A DNA stretch of 64,000 nucleotides from Melitaea cinxia (taxonomy: Eukaryota; Arthropoda; Insecta; Lepidoptera; Nymphalidae), in assembly GCF_905220565.1 (NCBI RefSeq), contig NC_059404.1:9700472-9764471 (forward strand), in the 5' to 3' direction. The notes under the pieces were generated by a model that ran no database searches, had not been told where the DNA came from, and saw nothing but the letters and a program-made list of their open reading frames with translations. This document shows, piece after piece, positions 55,801 through 64,000 of the stretch. How positions within the stretch are numbered: position 1 is the first letter of the stretch; every line of letters begins with the position of its first letter. The translations under genes and the position numbers were made by a program.

Positions 55801-58800
55801 AAAGATGACAATATCGTCGGCGAAACGAAGGTGAGAGATGAATTCACCGTTGACGTTGATGCCCCGTTCCCCCCAATCCAAGGTCTTAAAAACATCCTCT
55901 AGCGCAGTGGTAAACAGTTTCGGTGATATTACATCCCCCTGTCTTACCCCGCGCCGGAGGGAAATAGGTCTTGTTCTTTGGTCATTGACATGAACGGTCA
56001 TCGTCGCCGCGTCGTACATAGATTTTAGTACCTCGGTATATCGCCAGTCGATATGACATCTCTGCAGAGAGTCCAGGACAGCCCAGGTCTCGACGGAGTC
56101 GAAGGCTTTCTCGTAGTCCACAAATGCCATACACAGCGGTTGATTATATTCTTCCGTCTTTTGGATAATATGCCGAACAGTATGGATGTGGTCCACGGTG
56201 CTGTAGCCATTTCGAAACCCAGCCTGCTCTGGTGGTTGGAATTCGTCGAGTCTTCTGGCGAGACGATTCGTAACAACCCTCGAAAACAGCTTATAGACGT
56301 GGCTCAGAAGTGAGATCGGTCTGTAATTCTTTAACAGAGACTTATCGCCTCTCTTAAAGAACAGCACCACCACACTCCCGGACCACGCCTCCGGCGTGGT
56401 ACCTCGGTGTATGACGGCGTTAAATAGTCTTGCCAAGGCTTTCAGGACAGGTCGCCCTGCGGCTTTAAGGAGTTCAGTGGTAACTCCGTCATCCCCCGGG
56501 GCCCTTCCGTTTTTAAGCTGCCCGAGCGCTGCACCAATCTCATCCTCTTCGAAGTCCGGGATACACTCCGAATAATGGCGCAACAATGGTGCCCGTGGAT
56601 CTTCGGTGTCCCACGTCGCAGGCTTGCGTGCGCTCGACGAGTACAGCTGTCCATAAAAATTCTCAACCTCTTCTCGGACCTGAGGGCGAGAGCAGACGGT
56701 TCTGCCATCTGCTGTTTTAAGCTTCGCAAGAACGCTTCTCCCCAATGGTCTTTGGAAAACTTTGGACCCCCTATTCTGCTCAATCAGTGTAGCAACCTCT
56801 CTCCTATTTGAGCAGCGGAGGTCTCGGCGAATAATTTTCCGTACCCTCTTGGAAAGAGCCCTCTGTTCTGGCGAAGCAGCCAAAAAACTATAATGAATGC
56901 TGTTATTTACATATTTCCAAAAACATGAAATATATCTGTTCTATAAAAAAAATCTTATAATATTTGTATGTAGGTTAACAATTTATACAAACAAAACTTA
57001 CCGGTACAAAACTTGATAATAATCGCAATAAACACAGTTTCAATGACTTCGAAGTCATTTTGTGATGATACGTCTCCAGTACCAGTAATTGTTAACAAAT
57101 TAATCATGTACCATAACGATGCTACGTAAAGCGCGAAAAAGTTATTCTGAAAACAAACAACAAATGTAATTTTCATATCTCTCTTCTAAATAACTGCGTT
57201 CAGGAAAAAGTCAGTTCTGCATCAGTAGAACCCTTGTGGAACCGTGGAGACTAAGCTGATTGCTGATATATTTTTATAAATTAGTTAATATAATAATTAT
57301 TTTAAAGTTAGAATATCTAAAATATATAAAGTCATTATACATTCGTAGAAACTACACGCAAATGAAATAATTATAGGCATCGTAGTAGTATACGTATATT
57401 ATATGTAATTAATTTTATATTAGACAACAAAACAATTTATACGAGTACAAGCTACTAAAAATAAACTATATTTTACTTCATTTAATATAAAACCTCATTA
57501 TATAACCTGGCCATAATTTGCGCGCAAATTTAATTCTTTTTTTGAAATCCAATTAGCGGACTGACATTGCACTGGTGTGAGACAAGACATCTTAAAGAAC
57601 AAGCATGCGTTCACGTGAGACAACAGCGATGCCCATATAGCAATAGTCCTGAAAAGTGTTAAATAATAATAATGATTGTTTGTGATTTATGTATTATTTT
57701 ATTTTAAAAATCTATCAAGCTATTATTCATATATATCAGTCGCCTATTTAGCATTAATTTTTATTAATATTATAAAAATAGGTTCTTATCCAGTTTTGTT
57801 AAAATGTAGTAAATTTTTCCCACTTTTTAAAAAGGGAAATCGAAGTGATCCCAGTAATTATAGACCCATATCAATCCTGCTGTCCTTAAGTAGAACTTTT
57901 GAAAACATTATTCTAAACCAACTTTTTTTCCATTTTAAGGTTAACGACATTTTGTTTATTTTGTGACCTATTAAAGGCGAGTGATTGCGTGGGCCACGGG
58001 ATTCTATTAAGTGAACTTGAGTATTACGGTGTTAATGGTTAAAGCTCTAAATCTCATTGCTTCAAATATTCTAATAGAATTCAACATGTACCAATAAACT
58101 GATCGAAGTCTTCTGGGTCTGTGCTAAAATTGGGCGATCCACATCTCAACAAGGTTCACTGGGATCGATTCTTGGTCTGTTACTTTTTTACATGTATAAA
58201 TGATCTACCATTTTATGTTAAGGATATTTGTGATATAGTGTTATTTACAGATGATCACTTATTTTTAAAGTTAATAGGAAAAAAAGTAAATTATGACAAC
58301 TTGAACAGTTCCGCGAAATCAAGATTAATTTAAAACAAACATCTTGGTTTTGAACGCCAAGAAAACTAAGTGCATTATAATTAAGCTAAAGCTAAGCATC
58401 CGAATTATACAGTTTCTTAGAGATAAATATGGATTTGAAACTTCACTGGCATTTCCAATTGTTATCCTTGAATATTCAGCATTCGCAGTTAGAATAGTTC
58501 GACAAACTGACCGACGTTGCTACTGCGAGTTTAATATATTTTAGCTATTTTCATAGTGTTATGTCTTACGGTTATTTTGAAAAAAAAAGGGCTATTCGCG
58601 GCATTCATGATCTTGGTGCTCGATTCTCTATGCGGGTTACAGTATATTAATAACAATACTAGCGGACCCGGCAGACGTCGTCCTGCCCGGAAAACAGCTA
58701 CCAAATTTGATTACTTACATACCGATAGCAGCGCCACCTAACGGATCCAATTGAGATAAAAAATAACATATCTTCCAAGTTAGACAAAATTACAGATCCT

Positions 58801-61800
58801 TACAAAATTTGATAAAAATTAATTCAGTAGTTTCAGAGCTACATAGAGATAACAGCGCCACCTATCGAGTCCAATTGAGATAAAAACTACCATATCTTCC
58901 AAGTCAGACAAAATTACAGATGCTTACAAAATTTGATAAAATTTGGTTCAGTAGTTTCGGAGTTACATACTGATAGGAGCGCCACCTACCAGGTCCGATT
59001 GAGATAAAAACTACCATATCTCCCAAGTTGGACAAAATTATAGATGCGCACAAAATTTGATAAAAATTGGTTCAGTAGTTTCCGAGTTACATACATTTAA
59101 AGTTTTCATTGTTAACGCCCACCCCCGTAATCCTTATTGGGCATGAGTTATCCTAAAATCCGCTCATCGATCATTTCTATATTACATCTACATATAGGAG
59201 ATTCGTACCAAATTTGGAGTCGATTGTTTAAAAACGGGAATTTTTGATTGTTAACGCCCCCGCAACAATATAATTGGTAATGTGAAATAGCTAGTTAATA
59301 CCATTTTGACTACGAATAAGATCAATTTAATCATTAATAACTTACGTAAAATACGCCCTAATATATTATTTAACATGAACTTTATTGAATAGCAATAATT
59401 TCAAATTGACTCTACATTTTAGATAGAAAACGTTTGTATGGGAAAAAGAAAAAGGCTGTTTCTAGGGCCTTCAAGGAAATTATTCGAATTTTTCTCGCCG
59501 TAAAAACCATCCTTCGACTTCAACGAACATTTTAAAAAAAAGAATTGGTAAAATTGGTCCAGGCGTTGTTAAGTTATACGCTTACGAACACATTTTACGA
59601 TTTATTTTTATATATAAGACTATGTATGTCGATTGTTTCGATAAAAATAGTAGTAATCGCTATATAAAACATGTGAAGGAATAACGAAATTGTAACTCTC
59701 AAGTTTCTGATTACAAAGCAAAGTAAACAAACGACTCCTTTTTGAATCATGGTACTCCTATGTACATATAATAAAATCATACAAACAATTTTTGAAATTG
59801 TCTGCGAATAAATTTAAAGTTTGTATTAAAAAGAAATTAATAGCAAAAATCTATTATTCGGTGCAGGATTACATCAATTATAAGTATGTGAGGACTTATT
59901 GAGTGTATTTAATATAACATATTTTTATAAAAACACAGTATATAGGTATATCATGTTCTGCAATCTTGATAGTAGTCCTACATTTTTTTTTTTATGTTAA
60001 AGAGACAACTTACGTTAATTTAAGAAATAAGCTGGCAGAACCAATATTTATCTTTCTATGTTGACGGTATGTGAATAGGTAAGATATTCTAACTAATTGA
60101 GGCGTCCTGAGGTAGCAGAATAACGCTTGTTGTATTGGAAGATTAAGATGCAGTGCGAACGCAAAATACGATATAGGTAAGTTTGCTAAGAAATCACGTC
60201 TACGAAGGTAGGTGTTAGAGAAGTACCTGAAAAAAATAATATGACATATATATTATATGACAGTAATATTTATTGAAAAAGACTAGTGTCTAAAAGTTAC
60301 ATTGCAGAATTACGTAGTTGATAAAAGTTTTTTTACTTCACTTCAGCCTATCACAGTCCACTGCTGGACATAGGCCATGTTTTGCCCATAGTTACCACTC
60401 TGGGCAGGCGGGTTGGTGACCGCGGGGCTAGCTTTGTCGCATCAAAGACGCTGCTGCCCGTCTTCCCAGCCAAAAGTATTAAGTGTACTTCAGACCACAA
60501 AGTTCTTCAGACAAGAAAGTTCTACATAAAGAAAATAGTTATTTACTTACATTTCCCGCACTTTTTTCGGATTTAAAATATAATCACCATATCTATTCAT
60601 ATAACCGGTGTGTATGTCCAAGAAAGCTTTGTATAGAAATATAGAATCAAAAACAACGCATATGTAAAAGAAGTATGGGTTTGATAAAAACGCCATTTGA
60701 TATACAAGCATCATGAAGTCGATATATGACAGGAACATTATTAAATAATCTGAAAATAAGATTATTTTTATATTAAAACTTAACGAACCTGTACAGCTGA
60801 TCGGATTAGGAATGAAAGTCGATGATATGTTGGCGGATTCAAATCCGTCAACATATCATCGACTCATCGATTTAAAAAGTCACATACAAAATTTTGACTG
60901 TTAGTAAATTTTAGATTTCATGATTTTGTTCTGTAGTTTTGATGCTATACTTTTTTTCTATTTTACTGTTATTTGTAATTTTTTACCTAGTTTATTTATT
61001 ATTAATTGTATTTTATTATTTATCTTTTTGTGTCAAAACTGTCTGCGATTTGTCCGATGTCCTGAATAAACGTATTTTTTTCTTTCTTTCTTTTAAAATT
61101 TGCATTACATTAATGCAACATTATCGTGTCCTCGGTTGTAAAAGAACACGTATAAGAAACTTTCATCCAAGCTGAGTGAGTTCTTTAATAATAGACATAT
61201 TCAGTGGCGACTACAAATCGCAGTTATTTAGTTATATTAAGTAAAATTTATTAAAATCAGCAAGTATTTACCCATAAATGTCACCCATTTACAGTCGGGC
61301 ACCACGCTACTACGAAACCACCTGTTAGGATCACAATATTATTTTAAAGCCAGTTGAAATCAAGTTGCGACGTTTTAAAAATATTACAAGTGATTTACAC
61401 ACCATAAACATGACCATACCAATATTAATTTTTACACTTGTTTATTTTTTATTTTTAATTAAGCGAATTGTTTTGTAATTACAATCAACATTCAAATGTA
61501 TAGCATATGTTTTTTTGTTAAAAATGGCTATCTGAAGCAAGTAATTTAGGTACCTATGCTTCTTACATGAGACAAGAAGTCAGGACCTAAGATAAAATTA
61601 AAACAAATTCTTTATCTTTATCATATCACAAAAGTATTTTTTACCTATGAGGTTTCAAAATCAACCAGGTAGCTGGTACGTAATCCATATTTCCGGCTGA
61701 AGTAATAGATCTTGAACCGTGAGATTCTGCGATGCTTCTGTCGGGGCTCTTAATAAATCATTAGTTTTATGTTTTAAATATGAATAGCTTAAATTAATAG

Positions 61801-63909
61801 CCTCACCAAGCCTAAGATATAAAACTATTTTTTTATTATTATTTAAATTTATCAATTCATTGTAAGGATTGTAGGTAGTGTTTTGATATATGGCAGTTTT
61901 GTTATATTTAAAACTTGCATGCCCAGTTCATATGGAGCACCGTACAAAATCGATGAAAATTTAATAAAACGTTTTTATTTTCTTAATATCAAAAACTGAA
62001 AATTTACTAAACGTCTATGAATTAATGATAAAAATATAAAGCATGGTACGACCATCTTTGTTTCAAAAAAGACAATAAATATGTTATACACCTATCACGT
62101 AAAGCTTTTCAAAAATATTTTTTCAAGAATATGTGTGTTAATAAAAGGTACTATATAATGACATCTCCAAAATATTTTTTGCACTGGCCTAATCTACGAG
62201 TATTAATATAATTGTGTTTGCAGGCAAACGAAGAAAAATCGACTACAATTATATCGACTAAATAATACAACCAAGGTAGACGAAAAAATAGTCAAGTAAA
62301 TACGTATTATCAAAGATTACTCCAAAAGTTCTAATTAGATCTCGATGATGATTTAAATGTGACCACATGATAATCGGCTTTCGATTAAATTAAAAATCAT
62401 CAAAATCGGTACACCCAGTAAAAAGTTATTGCGGATTTTCGAGAGTTTCTCTCGATTTCTCTGGGATCCCATCATCAGATCCTGGTTTCTTTATCGTGGT
62501 ACCAAACTAGGGATATCTCCTTTCCAACAAAAAAAGAATTATCAAAATCGGTTCATAAACGACGCAGTTATCCCCGTACATACATAAAATAATTGTATTT
62601 GCTATTTTGCTCGCAAACGAAAAAAAAACGACTTTAATTATGTACATCGACAAGTAATACAACGTAAATCGACGAAAAAATAGTCAAGTAACTACGCGTT
62701 ATCAAAGATTAATCAAAAAGTAGTTATCAGATCGCGATAAAATTTAAATGTGACTACATGATAACCATCAGCTTTCGATTAAATTAAAAATTATCAAAAT
62801 CGGTACAGCCCAGTAAAAATTTATGCGGATTTTCGAGAGTTTCCCTCGATTTCTCTAGGATCCCATCATCAAATCCTGGTTTCCTTATCATGGTACCAAA
62901 CTAGGGATATCTCCTTTCCAACAAAAAAAGAATTATCAAAATCGGTACATCCAGTAAAAAGCTATGTGGTATAATACAACGTGTGTCGACGAAAAAAGCA
63001 TCAAGTAAATACGCATTATTATATATAACTCGAAAAGTAGTCGTTAGTTATCAAATAAATTTAAATAGGACCAAATGACACACACTACCTTTCGATTAAA
63101 TTTTTTTTTTGTCGAAATCGGTCCATCCAGTCAAAAGTTCTGAAGTCACATACATAAAAAAAATACAGTCGAATTGAGTAACCTCCGCCGCTTTTTGAAG
63201 TCGGTTAAAAATAGAAAGAATCAGAATCTCTCGTCAATTGCTATTAAAAAATAACTAAGTATAATATTATGTGGATTAACTTTTCGATAAAAAATAAAGT
63301 AGGAATACTAAAATGTAGATTTACTTTGTCTAAATTATTTAAGGTATAGGTTGAATATAGGTATTTTGAAGAAGAGGGTGAGTAGAATATGGAGATATTT
63401 TAACTATTTTGACAATTGCATATATATAACTTGCGTATTTGTTCAAAAATAAATACAACATTTTACTAATAATTTAAATTGAAGTACCGAATATTTATAA
63501 TGATATCAGTACCTGTATTATGACATCATAATCGTGTATTTAAATATGTTTTACAGTGGTTTTTATCGACATTATTTACCTGCTAGTATATAAGGTTGAT
63601 GATGACGCTATTCATTTTGGTCATGGACATAGCATTAGAAAAAAATGTATTTACCTACGTCAAAGCAAGAAACCCCCTTCTGTACTAAGATTTCAATAAC
63701 TTATATGCAAAGAGCAGATGCGTTTTATATTTTTATAGTATGACTTTATATATTAATTTATTTTTGATTGATAGTAAATTTTCTTCAACAAAATTGTTGT
63801 CGTGCGTCTTAAGCTAACTTGTTAATAAAAATGTTTAACATACGTCTAGGAAGACATTTGGATCCATTTCATCTTCTTCATCATCATCTGATAAAGGGTA
63901 AAAATCCAT
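52644..63909 (-). CDS. CNG/HCN-superfamily ion channel with cyclic-nucleotide-binding-like domain
   Basis: Eleven exons joined by hand on the minus strand (63844-63909, 61645-61748, 61272-61321, 60551-60749, 60014-60226, 57507-57648, 57002-57146, 54436-54614, 53842-54063, 53197-53280, 52644-52805). All GT-AG, all in phase, 1566 nt, 521 residues plus stop. An acidic N-terminus is followed by S1-S2 (FMDYLIMFLSYIDFMML ... FFYICVVFDSIFLY), S3 (DFLANLPISYFAF), a weakly charged S4-like stretch (LRTPQLVRISYLFTYRQHR), S5, a pore with TITGTGD (277-283), S6 and a C-linker. A cyclic-nucleotide-binding fold comes last (FFPGNYIVQRGDADQCIYFI, 417-436; phosphate-cassette region 464-484). The expected FGE is FGV, so ligand binding is doubtful. 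Plasma-membrane cation channel by family. It may extend beyond the right edge. The orthologue is not identified. Confidence 0.85.
53197..53280 (-). CDS. Channel exon 10
   Basis: 84 bp, phase 0 at both ends. Acceptor ATTCCAG|GT, donor CACAA|GTATAT. Encodes VEVLTVHPNL ... GPEDSFGVAQ. Confidence 0.85.
53365..53470 (+). repeat. SINE head remnant
   Basis: 'tggctttggcgtcgtagaa' followed by 'gcggattcgatttccgcctc' resembles A and B boxes of a tRNA-derived SINE. It lies in a channel intron. The 65-residue frame starting at 53433 is not supported as a gene. Confidence 0.4.
53842..54063 (-). CDS. Channel exon 9
   Basis: 222 bp, phase 0. Acceptor ATTTCAG|AT, donor GGAGAG|GTAAAT. Encodes the start of the nucleotide-binding-like domain, including FFPGNYIVQRGD. 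Confidence 0.9.
54205..54430 (+). repeat. Repeat family A fragment next to a channel splice donor
   Basis: Partial copy running 'aatcgacttaaaaaaggag' to 'aacaaacacaattataac'. It ends about 6 bases from the exon 8 boundary at 54436, so the intron donor site lies at the edge of the element. Confidence 0.65.
54436..54614 (-). CDS. Channel exon 8
   Basis: Acceptor TTTTATCAG|GT, donor AAACAG|GTATGT. Encodes the end of S6 (GLLISEMSAMIT) and the C-linker (MNKMWDYVRELWNRQQGKQ). Confidence 0.9.
55042..56883 (-). mobile_element. 5'-truncated RTE-type LINE in a channel intron
   Basis: Flanked by an exact 11-bp duplication AAAACTATAAT (55031-55041 and 56884-56894). The 3' end (55042 side) reads 'cagtggactgcgataggctg' plus 'aagtgat', the tail shared with local SINEs. 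The endonuclease part is missing, as usual for 5' truncation. Same orientation as the channel gene. Confidence 0.88.
55046..56883 (-). pseudogene. RTE-type reverse transcriptase, frameshifted
   Basis: Main frame 56883-55306. The reverse transcriptase shows YRPISLLSHVYKLFSRVV, FVDYEKAFDSVETWAVL, RRGVRQGDVISPKLF and catalytic FADD (LRFADDIVIF). At 55376-55385 a doubled TTGCA (TGCAA on the coding strand) shifts the frame by 5 bases. The C-terminus (KLKWQWAGHLCRR, then GRPPARWTDDLRKIAG) continues in the frame of 55381-55046. Removing one TGCAA unit would make the two frames collinear. Otherwise there are no stops, so it is a fairly recent insertion. No endonuclease, so not autonomous. Confidence 0.87.
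57002..57146 (-). CDS. Channel exon 7 (pore and S6)
   Basis: Acceptor GTTTTCAG|AA, donor TACCG|GTAAGT. Encodes YVASLWYMINLLTITGTGD and S6 (VFIAIIIKFCTG). Confidence 0.9.
57507..57648 (-). CDS. Channel exon 6 (S5 and turret)
   Basis: Acceptor CTTTTCAG|GA completes a Thr codon. Encodes TIAIWASLLSHVNACLFF and a Cys-containing turret (CLTPVQCQSANW). The donor CCAG|GTTATA is weaker than the others. Confidence 0.82.
57790..58560 (+). pseudogene. Decayed LINE reverse transcriptase
   Basis: Scattered plus-strand matches to a reverse transcriptase: LFKKGNRSDPSNYRPISIL (about 57823-57880), INDLPFYV and LFTDDHLF (about 58200-58260; FTDD replaces the catalytic box), and NAKKTK. Several frameshifts and stops. 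Antisense to the channel, in its intron between exons 5 and 6. Confidence 0.75.
58659..59300 (-). mobile_element. Non-autonomous Helitron with internal tandem repeats
   Basis: On the minus strand it ends 'gacgacgtctgccgggtccg' CTAG followed by T (58659-58662 complement), the lepidopteran Helitron end. It contains three ~124-bp tandem units (58719-59089), each with 'agcgccacct', 'attgagataaaaa' and 'ttcagtagttt'. The left boundary on the minus strand is uncertain (59300, or up to about 59620, where further Helitron-like sequence occurs). Confidence 0.7.
60014..60226 (-). CDS. Channel exon 5 (S3-S4)
   Basis: 213 bp. Acceptor TTTTTTCAG|GT, donor TTAAC|GTAAGT. Encodes YLRRRDFLANLPISYFAF and LRTPQLVRISYLFTYRQHR. 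Too short on its own to be picked as an open frame, but it fits phase on both sides. Confidence 0.87.
60342..60466 (-). repeat. Tail repeat fragment in a channel intron
   Basis: Matches parts of 947-1264, with 'cagtccactgctggacatag' and 'gggttggtgaccgc'. Confidence 0.7.
60551..60749 (-). CDS. Channel exon 4 (S1-S2)
   Basis: Acceptor TATTTTCAG|AT, donor GGGAAAT|GTAAGT. Encodes two hydrophobic segments, LIMFLSYIDFMMLVYQMAF and YFFYICVVFDSIFLY. Confidence 0.88.
60817..60862. repeat. Hairpin-forming palindrome with 21-bp arms
   Basis: Arms begin GTCGATGATATGTTG and end CAACATATCATCGAC with a 4-base loop (tcaa). One G/A difference between arms would give a G-U pair in RNA. It lies 68 bp upstream of the channel exon 4 acceptor. 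Confidence 0.88.
61272..61321 (-). CDS. Channel exon 3 (50-bp micro-exon)
   Basis: Acceptor CCTAACAG|GT, donor TATGG|GTAAAT. Encodes RWFRSSVVPDCKWVTFM. Found because exons 2 and 4 are otherwise out of phase; inserting it restores phase and completes the pre-S1 segment. Confidence 0.8.
61645..61748 (-). CDS. Channel exon 2
   Basis: Donor CATAG|GTAAAA, acceptor ATTAAG|AG (polypyrimidine tract poor, with a CTAAT branch-like string 15 bases before). Encodes SPDRSIAESHGSRSITSAGN and MDYVPATWLILKPH. The start could be two bases later only if phase changed. Confidence 0.72.
62214..63210 (-). repeat. Two family A copies in tandem in channel intron 1
   Basis: Copy one is about 62214-62600, missing part of its 3' third; copy two is about 62601-63210. 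Both are reverse complements of 2523-3135. Confidence 0.8.
63211..63843. other. Intron sequence, nothing recognised
   Basis: AT-rich, with no repeat or exon signal. Confidence 0.4.
63844..63909 (-). CDS. Channel exon 1 as seen in the window
   Basis: Acceptor ACTTTCAG|AT, donor CTAGAC|GTATGT. 22 codons, MDFYPLSDDDEEDEMDPNVF, phase 0 into exon 2. The AG in front suggests an upstream exon, so this ATG may be internal. The last bases of the window read GTAAGT on the minus strand, a perfect donor 89 bp upstream. Confidence 0.7.
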
Positions 63910-64000
63910 CTGAAAGTATTGTGTTCATAAATATTATGCAGATAACTAATAATTTCATTCTGAACATCTTTTTTGTAGGTCATGTTTTAGAAGCACTTAC

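Noticed and set aside
55021..56811. Plus-strand frames across the RTE element
   Set aside because: Antisense shadows of the reverse transcriptase.

Overview
This window looks like a chromosome segment from a moth or butterfly. It is AT-rich, its coding sequence is split into short exons with GT-AG introns, and almost every interval carries lepidopteran-type repeats. These include tRNA-headed SINEs ending in an RTE-like tail, Helitrons ending in CTAG(T), and the 'caccatcaggtgagccgtacg'-type tail repeat. No bacterial features (operons, ribosome binding sites, CRISPR) are expected or seen. The organism call is inference from repeat types and splice style.

Layout. Positions 1-14270 hold no gene I can support: AT-rich intergenic DNA with SINE and LINE fragments, a dispersed ~600-bp repeat (family A), a small duplicated repeat (family B) and two near-perfect palindromes. 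Positions 14279-23234 hold a rolling-circle transposon of Helentron/Helitron2 type as a head-to-tail pair: an internally deleted copy (14279-15902) followed by a nearly full copy (15903-23234). The full copy encodes, in order, an STPR repeat array, a cysteine motif plus DUF6570-like domain, a peptidase C76-like cysteine protease, a Rep (HUH/Y2) nuclease and a PIF1-family helicase. Three stop codons and one frameshift break this coding sequence. Each copy ends in a ~750-bp inverted-repeat unit. Positions 23640-26656 hold a Jockey-like LINE nested in an older tail repeat, with a 5-bp target-site duplication. Positions 29685-34703 hold a complete young Ty3/gypsy LTR retrotransposon: 197-bp LTRs identical by eye, target duplication ATTAG, and one open gag-pol reading frame with an internal 114-bp tandem duplication.

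Positions 35000-45900 are repeat-rich intergenic DNA with a GC-rich LINE C-terminus fragment, a Helitron and two pentamer-based satellite arrays in opposite orientation. Host genes occupy 46437-63909. NSMCE1 (Nse1 of the SMC5/6 complex) is on the + strand, five exons, 278 aa. A CNG/HCN-superfamily ion channel is on the - strand, eleven exons assembled here, 521 aa within the window and possibly continuing beyond the right edge. I assembled both models by hand from splice sites, and every junction keeps reading phase. The two genes converge tail to tail with 125 bp between stop codons. The channel introns have absorbed a 5'-truncated RTE element with an 11-bp target duplication, a decayed LINE, a Helitron and several family A copies.

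The most unusual content is the multi-domain Helentron with its dimer structure and long terminal inverted repeats. The channel comes next, with its TGTGD filter sequence and degenerate cyclic-nucleotide site.
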